Assembly: GCA_001414345.1 (NCBI GenBank)
Contig: LLCB01000319.1
Span: 1-64,000, forward strand
Source of the DNA: Hymenoscyphus infarciens
Taxonomy: Eukaryota; Ascomycota; Leotiomycetes; Helotiales; Helotiaceae
Direction: 5' to 3'
DNA length: 64,000 nucleotides
A program made the translations under genes and the position numbers. Under the pieces are notes generated by a model. That model ran no database searches. It was not told the origin of the DNA and was given only the letters and a program-made list of their open reading frames with translations. Below, piece by piece: positions 32,771 through 44,347 of this stretch (positions are counted from its first letter, which is position 1; the number at the start of each line of letters is the position of its first letter).

Positions 32771-34172
32771 GCGATCATTTCATCGTCACTCAATTGCGTC
32801 ACTTTCTTGGGCAAGCAGAGACGCTCAATCTGCTAGACGAAGGCAGGCTTACGAGGAATCTGCCCTTATAAGTGCTAGAGATATCTTGCTGGAAGACATT
32901 CAGTTTTGAAGTCGCAGGCTCCAAGGTGTCTGCCAGTGAACGTTGGAACGGGGGTCTGCAGCAAAACATCTCGATGAAGAACAAGAAACCACTTATTTAC
33001 CTCAACATAGTCATACTACCTCCCGACATTCTTCAACATCGAACATCTTCCACGTGGGGTATAGATGCAGACTATTGTTCTTGTAGCACATGCTGCGGTG
33101 GGGACAACTTCCAGTGGAGCATCATGCAACTGTATCCTGCCTCTGCCGGGACGGAAAAAACTTCTTTTTTATCCGCATGCCTATGGTGTCTTTTTTTGTA
33201 CCCTTTAAATTAAGTAATTTTTAATAACATTAAAGGACTATATACTAACTATGCTATAAGAGGAAAATAATAATAAAGATCTTGTGTAGTCAATAACGGG
33301 TTAACTTAGAGTTACCCGGTTTTTTATAAATATTTTTCTGACATCTGTGAATCGTTAAAAGTTAGCACAGTGTGTACGAATTACCAAAAGCGAAGTTGTT
33401 TTCGTCCCGGGAGAGTCTGCTACACCTTAAACGAGCGGAGTATGCAATATTAAAAGGCCATTGACTCCCGCACAAGTTTCAGATATTACGGAAGAAGTCA
33501 AGTCTGGTGTTCTAGTGATGCAACTGCTAGCAGCGCTTTAAATTTCCTATCCTATCCTATCCTAACCCCTAGGATAGGATAGGCGAAGTAAATTGTTATT
33601 AATATATTTTTAATTATTAGGTAAATGAAATACTAAAAATAAGTGTAGACCTTGTTCTAGTAGTAATTAACTATCTTTTATCTAGTATATAAGTCATTTG
33701 TAACTAAGGTTGCTTATTATATACTTAGAAGTAAAAATAGCAGAGTTTGCCTAGGCTGAAGGAAAAGATCCACGTAACGCCAAGAGGCTGGGATCTTTAA
33801 AGCGCTGGGTGATGGTCTTTATAGGGAATACTGAGTTTTATGAATATGAAACCATTACAATCCTTCTAATACAGAAAACCTCGGATCGCCAGGAGAGGGT
33901 CGAGATTATAAAGATATTCCGTGTGCCTTATGATATGAAGAATTATAAGCTCGAGAATCAATCGATGCACCTTGCACTCGAATTGATATCTTCCAAGGTA
34001 GATATTAAGAAGAACACTTGGGTTTGCCCAGAGTGAGCTTCAATACGCTCCATTTCTCATTTTTATATGTGGTGTGTGTCTAGACGTTCAAATGGGAAGA
34101 TTAATTAGAACACCTCGAAAAAGGGATATTTTAGGATTTAGACAGAAAACTGATTTTGCAGACGGAGCCTTG
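32771..34172. other. Mostly gene-free; small unclear ORF at 33809-34036
   Basis: Contains a G/A-rich terminus-like segment CGGGACGGAAAAAAC (33149-33163) resembling the ends of the MITE at 62454-62701. It also contains a CCTATCCTATCCTAT/ATAGGATAGG hairpin (about 33547-33584). A 75-codon plus-strand frame ends IKKNTWVCPE (33809-34036); it looks like a C-terminal exon remnant but I recognise no family. Confidence 0.4.
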
Positions 34173-35765
34173 TTACTCCATAGCAGCACCCCAGTCAATT
34201 GCTTCAGCAAGCCTTTTCCACAAGCGCCTATCCGCCACAAAACCTTTACTGAATAATGAAACCATATTCAGTTTCCTCGCGATAGCCCTATCCTGAATCT
34301 CCTCATCTGATTTCGGAAAACTTTCTTCCCCGTCTCGTTTTATCTTTTCTATAAGAGGTTCGTATTCCACGAGTTCCTCCGCCAAATCCATAAACTCTTT
34401 CTCTTTTCGCTGTTTTCCAAACATCAAGAGGATATTTGGCTCTTCTTCGGTCTTGAACTCCAAAGAGTAAAGTTCTATGAAATAATGATAGTCTTGCAGT
34501 CCATTAAGCATTACAAGACGTGTGAAGAGCCAGGCTTGTCGTGTGTTTTGCCAGATGTGATTGGGTAGTGTTGTGGAGTTGCTTTTGCTAACCCAACTAT
34601 CGAAACTCTCACTGAAAATGGGAGAGAGAGTTTGATCGATGTCATCTCTCGGGTGAGGAAAGCTCGGAGTCGTAAGAAGTGTTGGCATGGGGACTGTTGA
34701 TGAGAATGCCCAGTCTATAATGCAAGTCATGTTGAACTCATCATCGATAAAAATATTGCTTGAGCTAAGATCCGGGTGGTAGAGTGGGTATCCTTCGCAG
34801 GAAGTCGTGTTTTGTTGGCAAAACGAAGGTATCATCATTTGGAGGAAATGGCCAACCATGCAGTAGTCGACCCTATTCTTACTGCTATCAATCTTGGCAG
34901 CGAAATAATTCCATTGGTCGACCGCACGTCGATGTCGAATGTAATCTTCATACTCCGTCAGTTTTGGGATTGGAGCGAAAAAAATGTGTTGTTCGATCGG
35001 GAGTTCTTTGACATGAAGAAGGAATGCTGAAAGAAGTGCCACATAATACTCGTGCTCGTGTCGAAACGGTCCTCTTGGAATGTCATCCTCCAAGAGATCT
35101 CTCTGGTGGAAGATCAATGCGGGGAACGGCACTTCTTGATTTCGTATTCTCCGTTTTCTAGAAATAGTGACCAGAGTTTGTTGAATCGCATTTGAGACAG
35201 TTGAGCAGTGATTTTTCCAAGTTGTTTCATTATCTTCTCCTTGTCTGGTCGTTTGAGAAACGGGAAATTCTTGCGCAGCCTGTCTCTCCCCTCCGGCATC
35301 TTATCCCAATCGATATTAGAGAGTGGAGATCCAGGAGCATCGCTCATAAGAATGAAGGGTATCCCCACAACATTGTCCCCAGAAGCACTTGAAATTTGGT
35401 CAGAATTAATACCATGAGAGGATTCAAGTTTTGATAATCATACCTGTAATCAAATATATCCGGCACAGGAACTGAACTGTTCGGTCTAATATAATTCATA
35501 GTCGCAACTTCGCTTTTGAGCAACTCCTTCGTTGTTTCGGGTGAAATGTAGTATGGTTTTCGGGGTGAGCGAAATACCCATTCCACTCCAAAGCTCCACA
35601 CCGTGGACTTTGATTGAGGTCGCACACGCATGGTACGTGACCAAGGTTTTCTGCGAGCTGTGTGAGGGCTAGTGTATCGAATTTTGCATAGAGAAAAACT
35701 TGCGGCGGTTTTGGGTTTTCAGACATCGAAGGTAATGGTAGTAATGATGAAAACGTGAAAGACAC
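34173..35765 (-). pseudogene. APH-like [18 protein letters not shown], apparently frameshifted
   Basis: Fungal [36 protein letters not shown] kinase. Conserved blocks seen in order: VEWVFRSPRKPYYI, the SVPVPDIFDY segment, then (after a 52-bp intron at about 35394-35445) GIPFILMSDAPGSPLS. RGPFRHEHEYY, YPLYHPDLSSSNIFID (catalytic HxDxxxxN) and MTCIIDWAFSSTVP (metal Asp) follow. The protein would be about 500 aa. Two joints cannot be read through: near 35590, where VPCVCDLNQSP and VEWVFRSP are in different frames, and near 35125, where ENGEYEIKKC and LIFHQRDLLEDDIP are in different frames. No intron of reasonable size fits either spot, so this is a young pseudogene or contains sequence errors. 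Otherwise codon use is normal and not RIP-like. Confidence 0.65.
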
Positions 35766-35924
35766 CCTACGAAAGCAAGATGAGTATCTAGAATACTCCC
35801 TCGGTGTATCTAGTATACTCTAATAAGGGTTTTTATCTTTATAAGTAAGCTAGCTAGGATTAAAAAGTGGAATTAGAGAATAGTACTTAAGCACTTTCTA
35901 AAAGAAGTAGATACTATAAGTACT

Positions 35925-36870
35925 AGCTAGTGTTTTGGCTTTCCCCGCCTTAGTTAGCCTAGTACTTAGGATAGGATAGGCTACTCACCTAGGTAAGGAT
36001 AGGAGAGGCTAGGCTAGATTAGGATTAAGGCTAGGCTAAGTTTAGTAGGCTAGGTACTCTAACTAGAATAGGAGTGGCTAGGAAAGTTCTAAAAACAGGA
36101 TAGGAGTAGCTAGGCAGGTAAAAAAAGGAGGCTAGGCTAGAGTAGGATTACGAGCCTAGAGGCACGGGTCTATGCGTATAGGGCATTTTCACTATTTATT
36201 ATTAAATTACTAAATAGTAACTTAATTTAATTAGGAGTAGACCACTTATAGCGTTATATAAGTATAGTAACCTAATGTTCCTACTTTAAAATCAACTTAT
36301 TAATCCAATCCTATAGTATAGCCTCCTATTCCTCTATAACTGCTTAGCATATTTCCTCTACCGTAGTAGGTTAGTGTTATCTTCTATAAAGTCGTTGTTT
36401 AATCCACCGCTAACACTTCTCTATAGGATTTATATTAGGTGAAGTAGAGGGGTAAGGTATTAAGATAATGCTATGTTTTGTCGGGAATAGTAGGAGGTAT
36501 ATTTATTAGTAGAGAGAGTAAAACTCGTCAAAATCGTCAAAATCGCCAAAATGCTCTGTACGTATAGACCCGTGTCTCTAGGCTCGTTAGGAAGGCAACT
36601 CTCTAAGAGTTCTAATTAGGACCTAGACTCTCTTTTCTACTCGCCTTCCGGACTTTAAGCGAAATTAACTAGTCTAACTCTTTCTATCCTAGCCTCTCTA
36701 TTTAGCAAGGAAAGGCAAGCAAGTACTATAGAATAGGAGTAGCTAGGAAAGCTAGAATTTAAGAATAGAAGAAGGCGGGATAACCTTAAAATAGAGGTAG
36801 AAGGGAGAAGGATCGTCGAGGTAGGATAGGATAACAGATTAGGCGAGGAAACCTAAAACACTAGTACTAG
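35925..36870. mobile_element. Composite element with AGGATAGG/GGCTAGG-type repeats and inverted ends
   Basis: Ends of about 28 bp at 35928-35957 and 36838-36868 are inverted (around ACTAGTGTTTTRGGTTTCCYCGCCTTA). Next to each end are degenerate repeats built from GGATAGG, GGCTAGG and AGGAGTGGCTAGG. A second element (36150-36592) is inserted in the middle. No intact reading frame. Confidence 0.5.
36150..36592 (-). mobile_element. Internally deleted Tc1/mariner element with transposase C-terminus
   Basis: Inverted ends of about 40 bp (CGAGCCTAGAGGCACGGGTC and following) at about 36154-36192 and 36550-36592 enclose about 440 bp. The minus strand reads, across RIP-type stops, STSPNINPIEKC (the SPDLNPIE catalytic block), RWIKQRLYRR, PTTVEEIC, AVIEE and DWINKLI. 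This is the last about 90 residues of a Tc1-type transposase. The N-terminal DNA-binding part and first catalytic Asp are missing, so the copy is non-autonomous. Confidence 0.75.
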
Positions 36871-37226
36871 CTTTGTAATTTTTAAGTACTTTAAAAGTCT
36901 ACGTATTCTCTTTTAAGGAATAGTTAGTACTCTTAGTATTTAGATAGTATTTAGAAATAGCTTTATATTATATAATTACCTAATTACTCTCTTCTTTTTT
37001 CACTATTCCTCTACTTTTATAAAATTACTTCTTTTAAAATAATAAGTACTAAAATTAAATGTTTCAGATAAAGTTTACTACTTCGTATACTTATATATAT
37101 ATATATATATACGTCTATAAGTAAGCTCTTAAATTCCTTACTTTTAAAGTAACTTAGAAGAATCTACGTATCTATGTTTAAGAGAGGAGAGAGAAAAAGA
37201 AAGAGAGAGTAAGAGTAAGAGAAAGT

Positions 37227-37517
37227 GTGACGGCATGCCGTCCTATATAGCCGAGATTACATAGCATATACCGTATATATAAGGTTTCAGTAGTTATTGT
37301 TTTATATTATCTAATTTAGGAAGGTTACGTATATCTGGGCTTTTAGACGTACTTAGTAGGTTCGGGCTTTTATATTAGCTGACGTATATCGTTGTTTAGT
37401 TTTATACCTCTTATATATTAGTATCGTTTAGAGCTATCTTCGCTCTTTACCTTTAGTTTTCGCGTTAATAACTATAAATAGACTACTTCTCTACTCTACT
37501 CCTACCTTATTATTATA
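37227..37517 (+). repeat. 5' LTR
   Basis: Starts TGTGACGGCATGCCGTCC; ends TTATTATTATA where the 3' LTR has TTGTTGTTACA. More AT-shifted than the 3' LTR. Confidence 0.85.
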
Positions 37518-39542
37518 TTAAACTAAAGGTTACTCTTCTTATTAGGCTCTTAACCTTACTTCTATTCTAGCCTCTCTACCGCCGACTCTACGAACCCCTT
37601 TAAACAGCTTCCTAGACCCCTCGCCAGCGACTCTCGAATCGACACTAAGCTTAAGACCCCCTTCTAGCTTCGGATCCCCTCCTTCTAGCATCTAACCCCT
37701 CTCTAGCATTAGACCCCCTTCTAGTATCTAACCCCTCTCTAGCATCTTTAGATCCCCTCCTTCTAGTATCTTCGGATCCCCCCTCTCTAGCATCTTCGGA
37801 TCCCCCCCCTCTAGCGTCTACGGACCCCCCCCCCCTTTTCGACTTCATGTCGAACCAGTTCCGCCACGAGGCGTTAAACGACCTTCCAGGGCCACCCCCT
37901 TTTCGAAAGACCCTCTAAACCCTCTCCGATCCTTACCCGTATACCTAAGAACAAAAAGTCACGAAACAACAAGGGCTCAGCCCCCCTTTCAAAGAGACTT
38001 CTCAAATGCGGATAATATACGGACGAGATAGCAGCACACAAAGGACAAAACGATCGGTTAGACGAGATAGACAAAATCATAAGCAAACTTCGAAGTCAAT
38101 AACCAAATACCACCTCCGAACCCTCACTGATCCAACCCTCTTTTAAACCTTCGTTCGAACCCTCCTTTACTTTTAAAGCCTGAATTCAGACCTCTCTCTC
38201 TTAAGGGACACCGCTGCCTCTAATGCCTTCCTACCACTTCCTAACTCTTGAATCTTGAATCGGATACGAATTAGTTAAAATACGCTTTCTATTAGGACCA
38301 AAGAAGTAAGCTCTTAGCTAAGTTGTCGCTATTAATCCTGACTAAATATTATCTAACTCTACTAAGCTTCCCTCGAACCTCTACTAGCAAACAACTAAAA
38401 AGACTATAATTACTCGGTTACGAACTGAGTCCTAGCTGCTAGTATAAAGGTTATAAAAGAGATAGAAGTAGAATTAGGAGAAGAATACGCTAAAGAAACT
38501 AAAGCTGACTTTAAAAGGTTGCTTTTCGAGTACGGCCATACTTGGAGAGATACTAGAATTGGAACGCTTCTTTTATATATAGGATACACCTCAGTTCAGC
38601 TCCGAGCTCCCCACGATCTGACAACGACTCTTCTTCGAAATCGGAAGATGATTAAGTCCTTAAGTACCCTAAAGGGAACAAGGCAATACAACAACTTCGG
38701 CAACAACTTCGCTTTTAACTAGCCAAAACGCCACCAACTCTAATAAGAGTCTTACAGTCTTTACTTTCTTACTTTCTTTCACTTCTAGCCGGACCAGAAG
38801 TTCCTTTTCATTTGAATTCTTCGAATCGGATACGAATTGGTACACTCTCGAAAGGATAGTGACCTCTTAGCTAAGTTATCACTGTCTACAACATTATCGA
38901 CTTTTCGTTTCCAACTTCACATTTTTAATTTCGAATTAGATACGAACCAGTACGCTCTCGAAGTAAGCTCTTAACTAAGTTATCACTACCTCTCAACCAA
39001 ACGACCTCCGACTCTACTCTGAATTCGCTTCCAACTTTACTCTAAACTTTTTCAGACCTACACTCTTTTAGTAAATTTTTCGAATCGGATACGAATCGGT
39101 TAAAATACACTCTCTATCAAGACGAAACCTAGAAGTAAGCTCTTAATTGAGTTATCGCTATCAACCTTAACCAAACACCATCCGACTCCTACTTTAAACT
39201 TTTTCTGATTTTACTTTAAACTTTAAACTTTCTCCGACCTACTAGACGGATCAGACCACACTCTTTTAGCAGAAGCGAATACTTGCTTTTAATATTAAAG
39301 GATTAGAAACGAAGTCTCTTTATAAGCATCTACAGTTACGATTCAGGACCGACATCTCGTCTCGCTTACGACAAATTTCGATAATAAACAAAGCGTCTTC
39401 GAACCCGGGTCAGCTATGATTCAGACCCTAATCTACCTTTTCGCTTACAACAAATACGACAAATACAACAACTTACATCATCCCGATTCAGCCCTAAACG
39501 ATAAGATAGACTCGAGGACGAGTCTTTTTCAAGGGAGGGGGA

Positions 39543-39834
39543 TATGACAGCATGCCGTCCTATATAGCCGAGATTACATAGCATATGCCGTACATACAAG
39601 GTTTCAGTAGTTGTTGTTTTACATTATCTAATTTAGGAAGGTTACATACATCCAGGCTTTCAGACGTACTTAGTAGGTTCAGGCTTTTATATTAGCCGAC
39701 GTATGTCGTTGTTCGGTTTCGTACCTCTTATATATTAGCATCGTTTAGAGCTGTCTTCGCTCTTTACCTTTAGTTTTCGCGTTAATAACCACGAATAGAC
39801 TACTTCTCTACTCTACTCCTGCCTTGTTGTTACA
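39543..39834 (+). repeat. 3' LTR
   Basis: Preceded directly by the polypurine tract and followed by the GAAAG target duplication. Related sequence also forms the arms of the palindrome at 18590-19145. Confidence 0.85.
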
Positions 39835-40002
39835 GAAAGCATTAAATTTAAAATTTAAAACTAAATTTTATTTTAATTACTTTAAAAAAGTCTACGCTTT
39901 ATTAATTATAAGCTCTTTACTCTAGTAGATTATTATTACTTTTTAATACTAATTACCTACGAAGAACATTCTTATAAAACTATAATAAGGGCCCTAATTA
40001 GG

Positions 40003-40380
40003 CTAAAGTATAGAACACTCGAAACAGGGGGGGGGGGGGGGGGGGGGGGGGCGCTTTGCTTTCGTAGGAACAGTGGAAAGAGGATTGGGTTGTGTTGGCT
40101 CTTGTTTGTATATATACTTGTGTAATCCTACCCCTATTGGCTGTAACTCAACTCCACTTTTCCAATCACAATGGAACACCCTTTTGGGCGCTAAATCCAG
40201 CTCCTTCCTCCTTGCAACACCAACATAGTCAAACATCTCTATTCCCATAAACCAGGTGTCGGTTAAGGTAATGCACTTTCTGCTAGGGATCGCGATAATT
40301 TCATTGGCACGGTAACTCGCGAGCAACCCTCTTGACTCTTGGAAGTAATTGTTACTCGGATCTACGTACCCGCTAGACAT
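40003..40380 (-). CDS. Doubtful ORF ending in poly-G/poly-Pro tract
   Basis: A 125-codon frame, MSSGYVDPSNNYFQESRGLL onward, with ordinary composition up to HKYIYKQEP. It then runs into 25 consecutive G (40027-40051), read as a Pro run, and a short unrelated tail. I do not recognise a domain. It may be the remnant of a gene truncated by the repeat block on its 3' side, or a chance frame. Confidence 0.25.
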   Translation of the reverse strand: MSSGYVDPSNNYFQESRGLLASYRANEIIAIPSRKCITLTDTWFMGIEMFDYVGVARRKELDLAPKRVFHCDWKSGVELQPIGVGLHKYIYKQEPTQPNPLSTVPTKAKRPPPPPPPPCFECSIL

Positions 40381-43006
40381 GCAACATGACCAGATAATGA
40401 TAAAGCGTCCAACGGGTTATGCGAAATTTTTCGATATCTTTTTCCCTGGCCACTGCACGACTGTTGGTGATGACCTATAAATGTTGGTAATGAGTTTCGA
40501 AAAGTAGATAATGGGCATCTAACAACTTTTTTTTACATTGAGCGTCTAACCCATAGGGTCAAGAGCCTTCAAGATCTTCTTGGGTCGATCTGAAATGGGT
40601 ACCACTTTCTGATGGACTGTGGAAATGCGGAATATACTCTGTTGGTTTCTTGTTTGCAAGCCCGAGAAGATTTTGCTATAAATAAATGTGCTCCCTTCGA
40701 CGAAAAGAATCCTATCTATCTCATCTCCTATTCTCTAAGCTTCGATTTCTACTACGAATTCAAAAAGATCTTTATTTTTCTCTGAAACAGCTCAAAAGGG
40801 CTAGAAAAGCTCGCGCCAGACCCGTTCAATCACCAACCCCAGGAAATCTCTCTAACATTCTAGCGGGAGTGATGAAGAAAGCGTATTATAATGGAGGTGA
40901 CATGGTTTACTACCTCAAAACACGTATGCTTTGGAACTTCGCTTGGGGAGAAGGTGACTAATAGTAATCAGCTGAATCTGAGAGCTGGAGCAAGAGGGAC
41001 GTCTCAACCACCTCCAGTAGTACTACTCTCCACTATGTTAGCTTCCCCTTCGCATTCATTTTTCAGTCTCTGAGCTAATAAGATAGATCGTCGATGAGGA
41101 AACCGGGGAAACCCCTAGTGTCTATGCCCAGTACATTCGTCAACGCTTTACATAAGCGAGGTCAAACAATGGGGTAAGAATGTGTCAGTTGTTGGAATTC
41201 ATGAGCGTTCTCGCTAGCTTGTTTTCCCACTTAGGGTCTCAAAGTGTGTAAACTGCTTTGGAGCATATGTGTATATTTGGGGGTTTCGTAAACTACTAAA
41301 TTGATGTTTATTGTTTTTTTGTTCAAATCTTTGGAAAACCACTTCAAGAAAGGGCTGTGAACCGCAGTGTCGCAGACCAAAAACACAATGATTTATTCTA
41401 CGTGCGAGTAAGAGTGTCCTGTTATTCTATTTGATTGCTCTAAACCTTTAGTATAAGGTATTTTCTCAGGTGTACAAGGAATGTGTGAGAGGCTACTTGA
41501 ACTTGGGAATGGGTTGGGTAGAACAAAAACACGAGATATTGCTTCAAAGAATAACCAAATAACAAAAATTGCGAGGACGTAACGCTATAGTAAGCGGACA
41601 GTTAACCAAATGAGAATGGAAGTAAGTACAAAGCTGGTACCATCTCTATTCACACGCTTATGCTACTTTCGCCGCTAGTACAACCTTGTCGAAGGAAAGC
41701 TTAAACATAGTCTTTGGGACCTCTGGATGACTGGATAACGATACCACTTTGAGAGAAGTTATCGATCATACTGTTAAAGACAAGGACTTTTGGGGGAAAT
41801 ACCAATAAATGAACTCATAAATTGACAGGGCAATGAAAAAGAAGCTACATTTGAAACGATGTAGTTGGAGAAAAAGAAAGGCTTGGTAAAGCTCTCCTGA
41901 CGAGGCCCCCATTTCCACTGAAGGACCCCCAGACCCTGAGACCAATTTGAAGGCTGGTTACACAGAATCCACAATTACCCCCTTGAAAGATCAAACAATC
42001 AAACAACGATAACCCGACTGATTGTTCAGACGGGAGAGTTCTGGACTTTCGTCCACGTGATCTGAGTGATTTTGCTTCCCCTGCAACTTGAAGGGACTAT
42101 TGCAAACAGAATTCTCAAACAGCTGCTCACTGTATAAGCAGCATGTGTCCCTCCACTCCGAGTCAAGATGGCTTCGTGGCCTTCTTCGTCAGCAGATGTA
42201 GCCATCGCGACATTTCCTCGTGTCTGACGCGATCACATGTAAAAGAGTCGTCAGGAATAGCTGTTGAAGCTCATGGAAAGGAGAGCAAAGATAGGAGTAG
42301 GTCTGTTTTTGAAGGAAAAGGACCCTATGTGGTTTCTCTATGGACTCGAAGCTATCCGCAGAGATGTGGGGAGTGGAAAGGGGTAGAAGTTGGGTTCAGT
42401 AGTTGCGCAATTGTTGGTGACTTCATCTCTGTCGCACCTGCCCACGGCAACAAAAGCGGCATTGAATAGAGTAGATGCCGGTGTTCCAGCTTGTCGCATT
42501 CGATATATTATTATATTATCCGAGAAGACGTTTAGATCAATGTAGAGTCTTGGTGCTTAATCCAGACCAATTGAAGGTGTTTTATCCTAGAAGATCTGGA
42601 ACAATAGGTCTATAAGGGCTATAAGGGTACAAGTGGAACTGCTGGTGAATGCCGCTTTACCACAGGCAGATGTGGCTGTGCCACACGTCATCAAGCCACA
42701 ATTTGCGAACCTGGAAAGCAAGGTCGTGTGCTTCTACCCACCAGGCTAGCCTCATTCGCTTGCTCCTCCTCCCTTTAATAAATTCGCCTTGCCTTGCTTG
42801 ACAAGCCCACCACCACCATCGTCCATCCACAAATCCGCTTCTTTCCCTTGATAGCAACCAAAAACCTCATCCCATCCTAGAAATCCCATCTGCCAGATAT
42901 CTACATCTGCCTCAAGAGTGTCATCCCCAAGGAACCTCTTCCCTACTCTTTTTGGTCGCCGACAATCGCCTTCGCCCCGACCCGATCTCCTCACGAGCTC
43001 GCAACC
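40381..43006. other. Long intergenic stretch, no supported gene
   Basis: Frames of 60-108 codons occur (for example plus 40686-40961 and 42143-42469) without domains or convincing splice partners. The last few hundred bases are presumably the promoter and leader of the reticulon gene. Confidence 0.45.
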
Positions 43007-44347
43007 ATGTCCGACTTCACGTCCAACGATACGGCGATTCCTTCCATCGAGCAGACCTCCACAAATGGCTCTACCGGTCTCGAGAACGCAAAGAACAGTG
43101 TGATCAACAGTAAGGTATGTCGCTGCTCTGCATCATCTTATCCTGGGCTTCCTGAACTGGGCGTTGCTAACACTTGAAACAGTTGCTCCAAGCTCCGAAG
43201 CTCCCTTTCCCACGACTGACCCAGCTTTCTTAGATGCTTCCGCCGCAGCCAGCGCAGTTGCAAACCACCCGGTAACCCAGAGTGTTACTAATGGTAAGCA
43301 CTCTATTGTTGTTCATGGAAAATGAAAATGCATTGTTGACATTTCCCCAGGCCCCCTCGCGGACAGCGTCAAAGACCAACACGCTAAGACTCAAGCCGAA
43401 TTCTCGAATCTCGCTGCCTCCCGCACAACACCAGCAACCCCAGCTGCCACCGGTCAACAGCTCACACATTACCACTCCTTCTTCACGAGTCTGTTATCAT
43501 GGAACAATCCCCGAGCCTCCGGCATTGCCTTCGCCTCCATTGTCTCGTTCATCTTCGCTGCCCGATACCTCGATGTCCTCCGATACACATTCAAGGTTAC
43601 ATATATGACACTGGCTGTGACTGTGTTGGCTGAGATTGCTGGAAAGTCAATCTTGTCCACCGGGCTTACTTCTCAATTCCGCCCAAAGAAGTATTATACC
43701 ATTTCCAAGTCGACACTTGATTCCCTCACCGCGGACGTCCACGAGCTTATCAACTTCTTCGTCATTGAGTCTCAGCGTATTCTCTTCGTCGAGAATGTTG
43801 CTGTTTCTGCCGCTGTAAGTGTTGCATATATTCCCTGTAAGATTATTGCTGACAATTCTAGGCTTTCCTCGGTTCTTTCATCTCCTACTTCTTGATCAAG
43901 TTTGTTCCATTCTGGGGTCTTACTCTTCTTGCCACCACCATCGCCTTCATTGCACCACTTGTCTACAAGACCAACAAGGAACTTATCGACCACTATCTCG
44001 CCCAAGCTGCCGATATCGCAAACCAACAAACAAAGCAAGTTCGTGAGATTGCTAGCCACCACGCCGCCCGTGCTACCGAAACCACCAAGCAATACGTAGG
44101 AGACTACTCTCACAAGGCACAAGAGCTCATTGGTAGCGCTCGTGGTCGATCCAACTCTCCAGTTGCATCTGCCAAGCCAGTCAAGACTGAGGCAATCAAG
44201 ACTGAGCCAGTTATTGAGAAGGAAACCATCCCCTCTTACAAGGATGAGGATTTCCCAGCTGCACCGAAGGTCGAGTTTAACGCTCCACCTTCAGGTGAGG
44301 AGTCCATCGCTTCTTTGAAGACCGAGGACCCTTTGATTGCCGTATGA
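43007..44347 (+). CDS. Reticulon-like ER membrane-shaping protein
   Basis: Reticulons bend ER membrane into tubules by inserting hydrophobic hairpins. Four exons (43007-43109, 43183-43293, 43351-43814, 43862-44347) splice to 387 aa, all junctions in phase. A Ser/Thr/Ala-rich N-terminus of about 110 residues precedes the reticulon domain, which opens HYHSFFTSLLSWNNPRASGI. Hydrophobic hairpin 1 (GIAFASIVSFIFAARYLDVL) is followed by YKVTYMTLAVTVLAEIAG-like sequence and a loop containing NFFVIESQRILFVEN. Hairpin 2 is FLGSFISYFLIKFVPFWGLT and LLATTIAFIAPLVYKTNKEL. The charged C-terminal tail ends in acidic repeats (KTEAIKTEPV) with no KKxx signal. Length and order fit the fungal Rtn1 family. It is the only clear housekeeping-type gene in the middle of the window. 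Confidence 0.92.

Larger units (their letters stand above)
37227..39834 (+). mobile_element. Non-autonomous LTR retrotransposon, complete with target duplication
   Basis: LTRs at 37227-37517 (291 bp) and 39543-39834 (292 bp) match along their length; differences are largely RIP-type transitions. The element is flanked on both sides by GAAAG (37222-37226 and 39835-39839), a 5-bp target-site duplication. LTRs run TGTGACGGC...TTACA; the 3' LTR starts TATGAC, consistent with one G-to-A change. A polypurine tract AAGGGAGGGGGA (39531-39542) abuts the 3' LTR. The 2.0-kb interior has no reverse transcriptase, integrase or protease that I can see. It holds a CCCCTTCTAGCATCT-type minisatellite (about 37650-37835) and four copies of an approximately 80-bp internal repeat, so it depends on another element for movement. 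Confidence 0.85.

Noticed and set aside
35930..36860. Possible interstitial telomere repeat because of CCTA/TAGG-rich arrays
   Set aside because: Units are GGATAGG and GGCTAGG mixtures, not the fungal TTAGGG, and they lie within an element with inverted ends.
37651..37848. 65-codon Arg/Gly/Asp-repeat frame
   Set aside because: Produced by the minisatellite inside the LTR element; no independent support.
42143..42469. 108-codon frame upstream of the reticulon gene
   Set aside because: No domain, no splice partner, and its composition is ordinary for chance frames in this GC range.
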